Positions 24,144 through 33,017 are shown, counted from the stretch's first letter. The stretch is DNA of 37,226 bases from Pseudoalteromonas phenolica (GCF_005886345.1 NZ_PNEC01000066.1:1-37226); one strand, 5' to 3'. Made by a program: numbers and translations. The notes: generated by a model not told the origin, from the sequence alone.

Positions 24144-25658
24144 TTACTGCTTGTTAGTTAAAAGCCAGTTACTTAGCATACGAACACCGTAACCTGTGCC
24201 GCCTGCTGGGATTTCATCTTTTGCTGAGCTAGTTAACGCGTTACCCGCGATATCTATGTGTAACCAACGTGTGTTACCAGCAAAGTGTTGCAAGAATGAT
24301 GCTGCGGTTGTTGCACCTGGGCCACCAGAACCAATGTTAGTGATGTCAGCAATTGGCGACTTAAGCATGTCTTTGTAGCCTAACGGTAAACGCCATACCG
24401 GCTCGTTTACTTGCTTACCTGCAACAGTGATTTCGTCAACTAGCGTTTGGTCCTCTGAGAAGATGGCAGAGTAACGGTTACCTACTGCACGGATTTTAGA
24501 ACCTGTAAGTGTTGCTACATCAATCATAATCTCTGGCTTGTAGTATTCACGTGCATACCACATTGCGTCACTTAATACTAAACGACCTTCAGCGTCAGTG
24601 TTTAATACCTCAACACTAATACCTTCCGCTGTGCGAAGTACATCACCCGGTGCGATTGAGTTTTCAGAAACCATGTTTGCAGCCATACCCATAACCGCAA
24701 CTACGTTTAAGTCTGCTTTGCTTAGTGCCATTGCTTTAACAGTACCAAGTACTGCTGCAGCACCTGCCATGTCAGATTTCATGCGGTTGATAGATGAACC
24801 AGTTTTGATGCTGTAACCACCTGAATCGAATGTAATACCTTTACCAACAAGTGCGATTGGCGTGCTGTTATTACCTTCATAATGTGCAACAACTAAACGT
24901 GCACCATCTTTAGAACCACGACCTACACCTTCAAGTGCGCCCATGCCAAGCTCTTTAAGTTTTGCAGGCTCTAATACTGTTACTTTAACACCGTATTGCT
25001 CAAGCTCTTTTGCAGCTTTTGCAAAATGAACAGGCGTCATTTCAGTTGGTACTTCAGACGTTAGATCACGTGCTAAAAATACACCTTTTTCGATGTTTGC
25101 TAGTTGCTGGTACGCTTTCGCTGTTGCTTTTTTATCAGCAACATCGATGTTGTAAGTTACGTTAAATTTGTTTGGCTCTTTTTTGTAAAGTTCAAACGTG
25201 TAATCGCGTAAATTTGCACCGTGTGCAAGTTGTGCTGCAAGGTCAGCGTTGCTCGCTGCGCCTTTTACTTCTTCAAACGCTATTGTCGCTTTATTTACTT
25301 TTTTACCTTCAAGTTTAGCGTGTAAGTTAGCACCAAGCTTAGCCATTTTTGCTGAGTCAAGCTTGTCTTCTTCACCTAAACCAACCACTAAGATGCGGCC
25401 GTAATCGCTGTCAATTGGTGCGATTACTTCTAATGTTTTACTGTAAGCACCTTTGAATTCAGCTGTTTTGATAGCGCGATTAATTTGTTTTTTGGTATTT
25501 CTATCTAAGAAATCAAATTGTGTTGCTGCTTCGCCTGCTTGGAAAACAACAAGCGCATCACCCTTGCTTAATTTAGAGTTGAAATTGAAGTCTGCTGCAA
25601 ATGCGCTTGAAGCAGAAACTGCTAACGCGATTGCACTGATCTGTGAAACAAATTTCAT
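24144..25658 (-). CDS. Exported M17 leucyl aminopeptidase
   Basis: This is a 504-residue M17 (leucyl aminopeptidase) enzyme with a signal peptide ('MKFVSQISAIALAVSASSAFA', cleavage about after residue 21). That makes it an exported relative of the normally cytosolic PepA. The catalytic domain has 'VGKGITFDSGGYSIK', 'MKSDMAGAAAVLGT' and the family signature 'NTDAEGRLVLSDA' (near residue 352), supplying metal ligands and the catalytic Lys/Arg region. It would take N-terminal residues off peptides in the periplasm or outside. Its stop is followed by a terminator, and the 5-oxoproline operon downstream may use its products. I leave the symbol empty because this is not canonical PepA. Confidence 0.88.
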   Translation of the reverse strand: MKFVSQISAIALAVSASSAFAADFNFNSKLSKGDALVVFQAGEAATQFDFLDRNTKKQINRAIKTAEFKGAYSKTLEVIAPIDSDYGRILVVGLGEEDKLDSAKMAKLGANLHAKLEGKKVNKATIAFEEVKGAASNADLAAQLAHGANLRDYTFELYKKEPNKFNVTYNIDVADKKATAKAYQQLANIEKGVFLARDLTSEVPTEMTPVHFAKAAKELEQYGVKVTVLEPAKLKELGMGALEGVGRGSKDGARLVVAHYEGNNSTPIALVGKGITFDSGGYSIKTGSSINRMKSDMAGAAAVLGTVKAMALSKADLNVVAVMGMAANMVSENSIAPGDVLRTAEGISVEVLNTDAEGRLVLSDAMWYAREYYKPEIMIDVATLTGSKIRAVGNRYSAIFSEDQTLVDEITVAGKQVNEPVWRLPLGYKDMLKSPIADITNIGSGGPGATTAASFLQHFAGNTRWLHIDIAGNALTSSAKDEIPAGGTGYGVRMLSNWLLTNKQ

Positions 25659-25818
25659 AGTACATTCCTAGATAAATAATTTGTTGGCTTTTTACATTAA
25701 ATTCGTAAAAAAAGACACTCAATGTCGTTCAATTTACGAGTTTAAACGGTGGATGAAAGTAAATTCACATCCACAAGGTCATAGTTAATATGTTTCAAGC
25801 ACATTTTAGGTCAAATAA

Positions 25819-27075
25819 ATGAAAGTAATAATTACGATTTTGTCTACGTTGCTATTTTTTCCTCTATTTTCAAATGCAATGTATAAAGACAATGCAACTT
25901 CTCATATTCAAACATTGGTGCTGGGGTCGGGATGTTTCTGGGGGGCTGAAAAAGGCTATGAACAGTTAGAAGGTGTGCTAGACGCTGAATCTGGTTATGC
26001 AGATGGCCGTGGCTTTAAAGCCACCTACAAAGAGATCATTAAACGTAAAAGACGTTTTGATGACAATAATTATGCCGAAGTTGTGAAAGTTACTTACAAC
26101 GCCAATATGCTCAGTACACGCGCATTGCTTGAACATTTTTTTGAAAAGCACGACCCAACACAAGAAAATCGCCAAGGTAATGACATTGGTACTCAGTACC
26201 GTTCAATTATTTTGTATAACACACCTGAGCAGCTCTCAGTGATCAATGAAGTCAAAACAGAGTTTCAGAGCTTATTAAGCAAGGCCGGGTATGGAGAAGT
26301 AAAGACCCAAGTGAAACCACTTGAGCAGTTTTATCGTGCTGAAGAATATCACCAAAATTATATTGCTAAAAATCCGAACGGGTATTGCCCTGATCATTCT
26401 ACTGGCGTGACGTTCAAGCAAACAAAACCAAGTAAAGTTGATAACAGTTCATTGCTGGTGGGTAAGCAAGTGGTGATCATTGATTCTCGCAATTACTGCC
26501 CATATTGTGAAAAACTGAAATCTACCGTACTAAACGACTATCAAGGCACAATTCCATTAACTTATCGCTATGCAGATCAACTTGACGGTTTAGTGGTTCG
26601 TTCAGCGACTTGGGCAACCCCCACCATTTTATTTTTTGAAAATGGCAAAGAAGCTGCAGGTTTTCAGGGTTATATGACCCGTGAAGATTTTTATCAAGCG
26701 CTAGGTGCATTTAAATTGGGTAACTCAGAAGCCTATGAAGTTGCTTTTAAAAAAGGGACTGACAGACCTTTTTGTAAAGAATACGACCTGTTCAAGAAAA
26801 CAGGCGAGGGCGTTTTTATTGACAAACTCAGCGGGGCGCCATTGTTTGAAACATCAAAACGGTTCAACTCTGGTACAGGCTGGTTGTCGTTTACTCGTCC
26901 TGTAAAAAACAGTGTCACTTACCATGACGACAATAGCTTTGGTATGAAACGAATTGAAATACGTTCTAAATCAAGCGGTATTCATCTGGGCCATGTTTTT
27001 AAAGGCGAAGGTCCAAGAGGAAAAAATAGGTATTGCATCAATGCTACTGTGCTTGAATTTAAAGCAAAATCTTAA
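25819..27075 (+). CDS. MsrA-thioredoxin-MsrB methionine sulfoxide reductase fusion
   Basis: This 418-residue exported protein has three domains. A signal peptide (about residues 1-20) is followed by MsrA (about 30-195) with 'GSGCFWGAEKGYE' (Cys39 nucleophile) and 'YHQNYIAKNPNGYC'. A thioredoxin-like domain (about 210-300) follows with a CPYC active site at residues 227-230. MsrB (about 311-418) has catalytic Cys406 in 'RYCINATVLEF' and 'HLGHVFKGEGP'. The two CxxC zinc-binding pairs common in MsrB are absent, and Thr replaces the usual Cys in 'SGTGW' (residue 353). It should repair oxidised methionine (both S- and R-sulfoxides) in the periplasm, with the middle domain recycling the reductases. 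Neisseria PilB has the order Trx-MsrA-MsrB; here Trx is in the middle. Confidence 0.9.
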   Translation: MKVIITILSTLLFFPLFSNAMYKDNATSHIQTLVLGSGCFWGAEKGYEQLEGVLDAESGYADGRGFKATYKEIIKRKRRFDDNNYAEVVKVTYNANMLSTRALLEHFFEKHDPTQENRQGNDIGTQYRSIILYNTPEQLSVINEVKTEFQSLLSKAGYGEVKTQVKPLEQFYRAEEYHQNYIAKNPNGYCPDHSTGVTFKQTKPSKVDNSSLLVGKQVVIIDSRNYCPYCEKLKSTVLNDYQGTIPLTYRYADQLDGLVVRSATWATPTILFFENGKEAAGFQGYMTREDFYQALGAFKLGNSEAYEVAFKKGTDRPFCKEYDLFKKTGEGVFIDKLSGAPLFETSKRFNSGTGWLSFTRPVKNSVTYHDDNSFGMKRIEIRSKSSGIHLGHVFKGEGPRGKNRYCINATVLEFKAKS

Positions 27076-27250
27076 ATTATCAGGCTATCGAAAATAGTAG
27101 CCAAATACTGCTAATCATTTGAGAAATCAACTCAAGTAATTACTTAAATTGATGATACGGTTGTTGGTTTATAGCGTATACTCAGTATTAGAAGCAAAAT
27201 ATATAGTTAAGCTAATGACACTTTTTTGTCTTAATCGATTTCTTTAAATA

Positions 27251-28291
27251 ATGGTGAGTAGTTTGGACCAAAATCTATTTCTATTAACAGCCCATAGACA
27301 ATTTAACCGCTTACTGAGTGATTTAGCACTTAGCTCAGAGATTTCGCCTTTTTTAAATGAAGTGATTAAAACGGTTGAGCAGTTTCTGCCTGGCTGTAAG
27401 GTGTCAATTCTTACTCTAAATAGAGAACATAATACCCTACATAGTGGCGCTAAAAATAATTTACCGGATTTCTATAACGATGCCATTGAAGGTGTGAAAA
27501 TAGGTGAAAATGTCGGTAGTTGTGGTGCCGCGGCATTTTTGAATAAACCAGTGATTATCGAAAATATTAATTCTCATATTAATTGGCAACCTTATTTAGC
27601 ACTTACTCAACAAGCAAATCTACATGCTTGTTGGTCTATACCATTCACTGATTCATATAAAGATGTAATGGGTACGTTTGCGATTTATCATCATGAAGTA
27701 AAAGCCCCAACTGAAGCTGAAATAGAAATTGTCGAAGTTGCGGCATTGATCACATCAGTTGCTATGGAAAAGGTGAAACTTGAAGAACAACTTATATTCA
27801 GCGCAACGCACGATGAATTAACTCGAATCCATAACCGTGCTTATTTAAATGAGGCTGGAGAAAACTTTCTGTCGCTCTGTGCCAGAAATGAAATGAGTTG
27901 CTCCGTGTTATTTATTGATTTAAATAAATTCAAGCGAGTCAATGATGAATTAGGCCATAAAGCCGGGGATGAGCTACTAGTGCAAGTGGCGAACGTAATC
28001 AAAGAGCAGACACGTGCAAGTGATATCACAGCTCGCTTTGGAGGCGATGAGTTTATTATTTTAATGGAAAATAATGCTGCGAATGAAGGTGAGAAGGTTG
28101 CGAAAAGAATTCATCATGCAATTCTAGAGGCGGTTTCTAGCTCAATTACTTCTCTTGGATTTGGTGTGAGCATCGGTGTAGCACTAATGTCATCACACGA
28201 GCAGTTATCACTAAAAAAATTGATTCATGTAGCCGATGAAGCCATGTATTTTGCAAAAGAAAATAATTTGGGAGTTTACGTTTCTGGTTGA
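27251..28291 (+). CDS. GAF-GGDEF diguanylate cyclase
   Basis: This is a 346-residue cytosolic protein. Residues about 15-165 form a GAF sensor domain ('VGENVGSCGAAAFLN'-type core: 'GENVGSCGAAAFLNKPVIIE') and residues about 180-346 a GGDEF domain. The active site reads 'RFGGDEFIIL' (GGDEF at 264-268), and the product-inhibition I-site RxxD is present (Arg255-Asp258, five residues before GGDEF). It should therefore make cyclic di-GMP from two GTP and be feedback controlled. No membrane segment is present, so the signal is intracellular. It has its own 175-base upstream region and stands alone, followed by the minus-strand tRNA genes. Confidence 0.9.
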   Translation: MVSSLDQNLFLLTAHRQFNRLLSDLALSSEISPFLNEVIKTVEQFLPGCKVSILTLNREHNTLHSGAKNNLPDFYNDAIEGVKIGENVGSCGAAAFLNKPVIIENINSHINWQPYLALTQQANLHACWSIPFTDSYKDVMGTFAIYHHEVKAPTEAEIEIVEVAALITSVAMEKVKLEEQLIFSATHDELTRIHNRAYLNEAGENFLSLCARNEMSCSVLFIDLNKFKRVNDELGHKAGDELLVQVANVIKEQTRASDITARFGGDEFIILMENNAANEGEKVAKRIHHAILEAVSSSITSLGFGVSIGVALMSSHEQLSLKKLIHVADEAMYFAKENNLGVYVSG

Positions 28292-28316
28292 GTATGATTT
28301 AAAGAAGCAGATATGT

Positions 28317-28393
28317 TGGTACAACCGAGTGGATTCGAACCACCGACCCCTACCATGTCAAGGTAGTGCTCTAACCAACTGAGCTACGGTTGT
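28317..28393 (-). tRNA. tRNA-Val (GAC), distal copy
   Basis: Read on the minus strand, 77 bases fold as a normal tRNA: acceptor ACAACCG/CGGTTGT, encoded CCA, and anticodon stem CTACC/GGTAG with loop TTGACAT, so the anticodon is GAC (Val). GGTTCGAATCC forms the T arm. It is identical to the copy at 28411-28487, with 17 bases between them, and lies in the same transcript. Confidence 0.95.
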
Positions 28394-28410
28394 ATTTTAT
28401 TTGGAATAGT

Positions 28411-28487
28411 TGGTACAACCGAGTGGATTCGAACCACCGACCCCTACCATGTCAAGGTAGTGCTCTAACCAACTGAGCTACGGTTGT
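28411..28487 (-). tRNA. tRNA-Val (GAC), proximal copy
   Basis: It has the same 77-base sequence, anticodon GAC and encoded CCA as the distal copy. It is nearest to the promoter at 28521-28549 and would be transcribed first. Confidence 0.95.
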
Positions 28488-28520
28488 ACAATGCTAGGAA
28501 GTTCCTAAGCAACGGCGGCT

Positions 28521-28549
28521 AATATATAGCGCTGAAATAAAATGTTCAA
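28521..28549 (-). promoter_or_regulatory. Sigma-70 promoter of the tRNA-Val pair
   Basis: On the minus strand TTGAAC (-35, 28549-28544) and TATATT (-10, 28526-28521) are separated by exactly 17 bases. A GC-rich AGCCGCCG block follows the -10, as in stable-RNA promoters under stringent control. The proximal tRNA begins about 33 bases further on. Confidence 0.75.
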
Positions 28550-28589
28550 GCGTTGAAGCTAAAATTTTGTTTAATTGCAGTTTTTTTGT

Positions 28590-29591
28590 TCATAACGGTC
28601 TAATGTCACACGCTTTATAAAAATTTTGCCACCATATTACGTGCTCTTTGCTTGTTTGTTTTAATTGGTTAAGTAACGAATTCTTACTTTCAACATCGAC
28701 TAAATCTGACAGTTTCGAATGTGCTTGCCACAATTCAAACAACATAGGAGACGTCACTTCAAGTAGACCTGTTAAGTCGGCCTGATACCCCTGAATTTTA
28801 TTTAAATAAAATTTGTTGAAAATAGTGTTTAGAATCTGCGCCTCTTTTTTACTTTTTCCTTCTCTACACACAGAGTTCATATAGTCAAATCCGGAAACCC
28901 AAACGGTAAATTGTTGGTTGTATGCAATTTGCAACTGGGCACTTGATAAAAGCTGTCTAATAAATCGATTTTGGTGCAGTTTTTCTAATGATGCAGTGAT
29001 TGACGATGTATCGATAGAGTCGATGTTTTGGTTAGTTATTTGTTTGCGTATATTCACAAGGTTATCTAACGCTTCTAAAGCGCTAGCGCTACTGTATTTA
29101 TTGCTGTCTGCTGGAAGAAAGTCGCTGGTAAGCTGCAATAAACCTTTTAATTCAGCTTCATTGAAAAGCATATAATTAAATTCGTTCATTAGGCTTTGCT
29201 GCTTTTCTAAAACTGCACTCTTAAGCGTGTCTTTTAAGGCCTCATCTTTTGTAAGTGAGTCACTTAAACACTCTTTAGCAAATTTAACAAACTGAATTTG
29301 ATACTTTAGCCGCTCACTGGCAACTTGCGTTTTACCTAGCTGGTTGTTTCTTTTTGCAACTAAGTTAGAAAGTTTACAGTGGCCCAGAGAGCCAAGTTCG
29401 AGTATAGAAATTTGAAACTGTGATTCAAGCTGAGATACGACCGGCACTTGGATATTATTTAATACCGGTTTGTCAGGTGCAGCCCCTAACACGGTATTTA
29501 AACGAGTTTTGTAATCTTCATTGATATCAACAGCGTGCTCAGTACACGCTGATAGAATAAGTAAACAACTAATCAGTAACCATTTTTGCAA
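28590..29591 (-). CDS. DUF3080-family lipoprotein
   Basis: This 333-residue protein starts with a lipoprotein signal (lipobox 'LSAC', Cys16) and is otherwise mostly helical with frequent Leu and Gln. The N-terminal 'DYKTRLNTVLG' and the 'LGHCKLSNLVAKRNNQLGK' segment match DUF3080, a gammaproteobacterial family of unknown function. The helical make-up suggests a scaffold or adaptor in the envelope. Its start lies 23 bases inside the end of the MATE transporter gene, so the two are translationally linked and may share a job. No terminator is visible before the tRNA promoter region. Confidence 0.75.
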   Translation of the reverse strand: MQKWLLISCLLILSACTEHAVDINEDYKTRLNTVLGAAPDKPVLNNIQVPVVSQLESQFQISILELGSLGHCKLSNLVAKRNNQLGKTQVASERLKYQIQFVKFAKECLSDSLTKDEALKDTLKSAVLEKQQSLMNEFNYMLFNEAELKGLLQLTSDFLPADSNKYSSASALEALDNLVNIRKQITNQNIDSIDTSSITASLEKLHQNRFIRQLLSSAQLQIAYNQQFTVWVSGFDYMNSVCREGKSKKEAQILNTIFNKFYLNKIQGYQADLTGLLEVTSPMLFELWQAHSKLSDLVDVESKNSLLNQLKQTSKEHVIWWQNFYKACDIRPL

Positions 29592-30918
29592 GACGAGTCC
29601 TCACACTAACTAAGAGTAAACAGGCAGCAACAGATAAACCAACAATAATGCCAATCCAAAACCCTTTCGCGCCCATAGGTTCTACCAGCCAATTTGTTTT
29701 TCCCAGTACATACCCTAGCGTGAAACCTATTAACCAATAGGACAAAAAAGTGATACCCATGATAGGCTGAGTATGTTTAAGGCCTCTGAGCACTCCACTG
29801 GCAGCAACTTGGAGGGCATCAGGTAACTGATAAAAACACGCTAAGATGATGATCCCCATTGCCAACTGAGCAACTTGCTCATTTTGAGTATACAAGTACG
29901 TAACTGGCTCTCTTAATATAAATGTAACGAGTGCGACAAAGAAAGCGATCATTGCCGCCAAGCAAAAACTCGTAAAAATAGCCGTTTTAAGTTGTGTATA
30001 AGCTTGTTGGCCTGAAAGGTTACCAATACGTATCGCAATAGCCATAGAGAGACTGAGTGGCATCATAAACAGTACTGCGGTGACACTCGCAGCTATCTGA
30101 TGCCCAGACACCATCACGGCTCCCAAATCAGCAATAAATAATGGAATACACGCAAATAGAGTAACCTCAAAAAATGTTGCCATTGAGATGGGGAAACCTA
30201 GCTTAATGAGGTAAAACATGGATTTAAAGTTAGGTTTTTCAAAGCGGCTTACCAGCCATCGGCCTTGAAGTTTTTTGCTATTGAAACTGTAAACGATTTG
30301 GCTCAATGCCATTGCACAAGCAACTAAGCTTGTCGCAACACCACAACCTGCAGCACCAAGTGCGGGCATGCCAAATTTACCGTAGATGAAAATATAATTG
30401 GCAACGATATTAACTAGAAGGCCAATGATACTGATATAAAAAGTAACCTTGGTTAAACCTATACCCTCAGAAACATTACGGTAAACATTAAACACTAAAA
30501 AGCCGAGTACACCCCATTTTACATATTCTATGTATGCTTGAGATGTAGAAATTATTGCTTGTTCGGCACCTAATTCAGCAAAGATAAGCGGTGTAATCAT
30601 TGGAAACATGAATACGATGCTACTTAACAAGACGACTAAAAATAAACTTTGTTGAAAATAGTGTTTGATCCCTGTCTTGTCTTTCGCACCATGACAATGT
30701 GCGACGACACTAGTAAGGGCTAGCAATATACCTTGTAATGAAAAAATAACAGGGTTAAGTACGCCTGTAGCGATTGATAGTGCGGCTAAATCATTTGCAC
30801 TGACCTGGCCAGCCATCATAGTGTCAACCACTGACATTAATACGAGAATGATTTGAGCAAAGAAGACTGGGACAGCGAGTTGGAGAAGGCGTTTACTTTC
30901 CCAAAGACTAAATTTCAT
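29569..30918 (-). CDS. MATE-family multidrug/Na+ efflux transporter
   Basis: This 449-residue inner-membrane protein has twelve hydrophobic helices and the two-lobed MATE layout. Motifs include 'FFAQIILVLMSVVDTMMAGQVS' at the N-terminus, 'AAGCGVATSLVACAMAL' mid-protein and 'GHQIAASVTAVLFMMPLSLSMA' at the start of the second half. The group exports cationic drugs using Na+ or H+. The gene is divergent from riboflavin synthase, the same arrangement as mdtK-ribC in E. coli, so it is probably the MdtK/NorM ortholog. The downstream DUF3080 gene overlaps its 3' end by 23 bases. Confidence 0.9.
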   Translation of the reverse strand: MKFSLWESKRLLQLAVPVFFAQIILVLMSVVDTMMAGQVSANDLAALSIATGVLNPVIFSLQGILLALTSVVAHCHGAKDKTGIKHYFQQSLFLVVLLSSIVFMFPMITPLIFAELGAEQAIISTSQAYIEYVKWGVLGFLVFNVYRNVSEGIGLTKVTFYISIIGLLVNIVANYIFIYGKFGMPALGAAGCGVATSLVACAMALSQIVYSFNSKKLQGRWLVSRFEKPNFKSMFYLIKLGFPISMATFFEVTLFACIPLFIADLGAVMVSGHQIAASVTAVLFMMPLSLSMAIAIRIGNLSGQQAYTQLKTAIFTSFCLAAMIAFFVALVTFILREPVTYLYTQNEQVAQLAMGIIILACFYQLPDALQVAASGVLRGLKHTQPIMGITFLSYWLIGFTLGYVLGKTNWLVEPMGAKGFWIGIIVGLSVAACLLLVSVRTRLAKMVTD

Positions 30919-31057
30919 AAGGCACTTACTGCTAAAATACTTATTTTAATCGTCTTTTGAGTATCAAGCTAATAAATATAGACAAATAACCTGAAAGGCT
31001 GGTTAACCCGTAGCTGGGCTTGATGTATGATGTGCGTTCGATTTATTAGGAGCATAC

Positions 31058-31687
31058 ATGTTTACAGGTATCATTCAAACCAAAGCGAGTGTGATTTCAA
31101 CCAACTTATCTGGTGGCGTTTTAAAATTAGTGCTTTCTGTAGGCTCAGAATATTTACAGCACTTAAATTTAGGTGCGAGTATCGCCATAAATGGATGTTG
31201 CTTAACGGTTGTTAGCTTTGAGCTTAATCCACAAGATGTTGTGGGGCAAGTCACGTTCGATGTGATTGAAGAAACATTACAGTTGACTAATTTAGGTGAA
31301 TTAAAGCGTGGTAGCTTTGTTAATTTAGAGCGTTCAGTAACATTTGGTACTGAACTGGGTGGGCATATAGTATCAGGGCATATCCACTGTACCGCTGAAA
31401 TCGAAGAAATTGATATTAAAGAAAATAATTGCAGAATACTTTTGAGCCTTCCAAAAGAGTGGTTGAAGTATATTGTTTATAAAGGGTTTGTTTGTATTAA
31501 TGGTGCGAGTTTGACTGTGGGTGAGATGACCGATACTGGCTTCTGGTTGCATTTAATTCCAGAAACATTATCAATCACAAATCTTGGTATCGCTAATAAA
31601 GGTGACAAGTTAAATATAGAAGTCGACCAGCAAACATATACCATAGTGAATACGGTAGAAAACTATATGCGAAAGCATATTCAATAA
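31058..31687 (+). CDS. ribE: Riboflavin synthase, alpha subunit
   Basis: This 209-residue enzyme converts two 6,7-dimethyl-8-ribityllumazine molecules into riboflavin and a pyrimidinedione. It has the duplicated lumazine-binding barrel: first half 'MFTGIIQTKASVIS' with 'GASIAINGCCLTVV', second half 'GHIVSGHIHCTAEIEEID' with 'VCINGASLTVGEM'. GGAG is a clear ribosome binding site. The 139-base divergent region to the MATE gene shows no FMN riboswitch that I can recognise. The symbol follows the ribE usage; E. coli calls it ribC. It is cytosolic. Confidence 0.93.
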   Translation: MFTGIIQTKASVISTNLSGGVLKLVLSVGSEYLQHLNLGASIAINGCCLTVVSFELNPQDVVGQVTFDVIEETLQLTNLGELKRGSFVNLERSVTFGTELGGHIVSGHIHCTAEIEEIDIKENNCRILLSLPKEWLKYIVYKGFVCINGASLTVGEMTDTGFWLHLIPETLSITNLGIANKGDKLNIEVDQQTYTIVNTVENYMRKHIQ

Positions 31688-31706
31688 TAACCGCTAAGAT
31701 TTAAAG

Positions 31707-31730
31707 GAACAGATCTTAAAAGATCTGTTC
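31707..31730. terminator. Hairpin between convergent ribE and CPXCG genes
   Basis: GAACAGATCTT (31707-31717) and AAGATCTGTTC (31720-31730) form an 11-bp stem with almost no loop, between the ribE stop and the end of the CPXCG gene. The latter's stop codon (31716-31718) lies inside the stem. On the minus strand TTTAAAT follows. Confidence 0.6.
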
Positions 31731-31919
31731 ATCATCACTGTCAACATGAAGTTCTAGCTTATTGTGTGCGTAATCAATGTGCATATTAAGATGAATTGGG
31801 TTACAGCAAGCCGCACAGTCTTCATACATATCTTGATCGCCATTACTGGCATCTAAACTGACAAAAATGTGATGTCCACAATGCGGACAGCTTATGCGTT
31901 TTTGATACAAAGACTTCAT
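31716..31919 (-). CDS. CPXCG-motif cysteine-rich protein
   Basis: This is a 67-residue protein with an N-terminal 'CPHCGHHI' and a second knuckle 'CAACCNPIH', the four cysteines of a likely zinc site, then 'LELHVDSDDEQIF'. It matches the small CPXCG-motif cysteine-rich family of unknown role. The ATG at 31919 is chosen because GGAGGC precedes it. The longer reading up to 31970 adds a hydrophobic leader without a ribosome binding site. The stop codon is inside the convergent hairpin with ribE. Confidence 0.8.
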   Translation of the reverse strand: MKSLYQKRISCPHCGHHIFVSLDASNGDQDMYEDCAACCNPIHLNMHIDYAHNKLELHVDSDDEQIF

Positions 31920-32002
31920 AGAAGCCTCCATAAAAATCAAATAATGTAATATAAATATAGCAGCTGTCATAATAATTACATTGTTGCGCTTATTTGAATT
32001 AT

Positions 32003-32860
32003 TTAGATCTGCTCAAGTATATGTTTTATCTTGGCCTTCGCTTGATTTAAATAATCACCTGCAAATCTATTTGCCAATAAAAGCAAAGGATACAGCTGGT
32101 AAATGTCTCTAAGCATCGGGGATAATTCAATTGATGAGACTGACTGGTAGCCAGAATAAAAAGAGTCGGGCATAGTGGCAAAAAGTTCTGCTGTCGCTAT
32201 ATCAACATGTTTATCACCATAGTAACTTGCAGGGTCAAGCAGCATAGGTTTGCCTTTATAAAACTTAATGTTGCCTTTCCAAAAATGACCATGGAGTAGT
32301 GAAGGTGAAACATGGTGAGGAATATGTGGCTTTATGATTTGAATAAATTCATCAATATCAACAAGCTTGGTATTTTGTTCGTCTAGTAATTGTAGTTGCC
32401 AACCAAGGCGTTCTTCGGCAAAAAAAACATGCCATTTCTTATGCCATTGATTAGGCTGAGGTTGACCTATAACGAAGTTGTCTTCATCAGAGCCAAACAT
32501 TTGCTGTTCACACTTAACATGCATTTTTGCTAAGGTTCTACCACATAAATACCAGTTATCTATACTGTCTAAATCTTCGAGGTATTCTAAAACTAAAAAG
32601 GCAAACTCTTTAGATTTTCCAAGTGTAACTGTATCAGCGATTACAAAATCAGAGTCTCTGGTTAAGAGGTCTCTGGCATTTGCTTCGGTTTCGAATAATT
32701 CAAATTGTTCAATGGGTGCTACTTTGACTAAAAACTCATGTTTACTGTCATGTATCTTAAAATGTTTAAAAGAAGAATGAGTATTGAGAAGTTGCTTATT
32801 AGTTAATTCAAATGGGGTATGAATAGCCTCAGACACTTGTTGTTTAACACATTGCCACAT
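32003..32860 (-). CDS. Fructosamine-kinase-like protein with altered catalytic loop
   Basis: This 285-residue cytosolic protein belongs to the fructosamine/ketosamine-3-kinase (APH-fold) family, which phosphorylates sugar adducts on proteins so that they can be removed. It has 'FLVKVAPIEQFELFETEANA' (ATP-binding Lys and Glu), the C-lobe and 'PMLLDPASYYGDKHVDIATAE' (the DPA metal-binding Asp). The catalytic loop, normally HGDLWxGN, reads 'LLHGHFWKGNIKF': the Asp general base is His at residue 192 (codon CAT; GAT would give Asp). Everything else looks intact and the length is normal. It may be an inactive kinase, an enzyme with a moved base, or a base-call error. It is a single-gene unit. Confidence 0.8.
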   Translation of the reverse strand: MWQCVKQQVSEAIHTPFELTNKQLLNTHSSFKHFKIHDSKHEFLVKVAPIEQFELFETEANARDLLTRDSDFVIADTVTLGKSKEFAFLVLEYLEDLDSIDNWYLCGRTLAKMHVKCEQQMFGSDEDNFVIGQPQPNQWHKKWHVFFAEERLGWQLQLLDEQNTKLVDIDEFIQIIKPHIPHHVSPSLLHGHFWKGNIKFYKGKPMLLDPASYYGDKHVDIATAELFATMPDSFYSGYQSVSSIELSPMLRDIYQLYPLLLLANRFAGDYLNQAKAKIKHILEQI

Positions 32861-33017
32861 AAGACAGCTCAGCTTTTTCTCATTAGATATTAAAACTATG
32901 GTTTAAATTTCAAATAACTCAATAAAAGCAAACAAAAATATCCAGGATATTTGTGATTGAATCTGTATTTTGCGCAAAAGCATAGTTACAATCCGTGACC
33001 TGAACGTGGGAGGATAA

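Noticed and set aside
30919..31057. FMN riboswitch before riboflavin synthase
   Set aside because: The region is 139 bases with no recognisable RFN conserved stems; in gammaproteobacteria the FMN riboswitch is usually at ribB rather than here.
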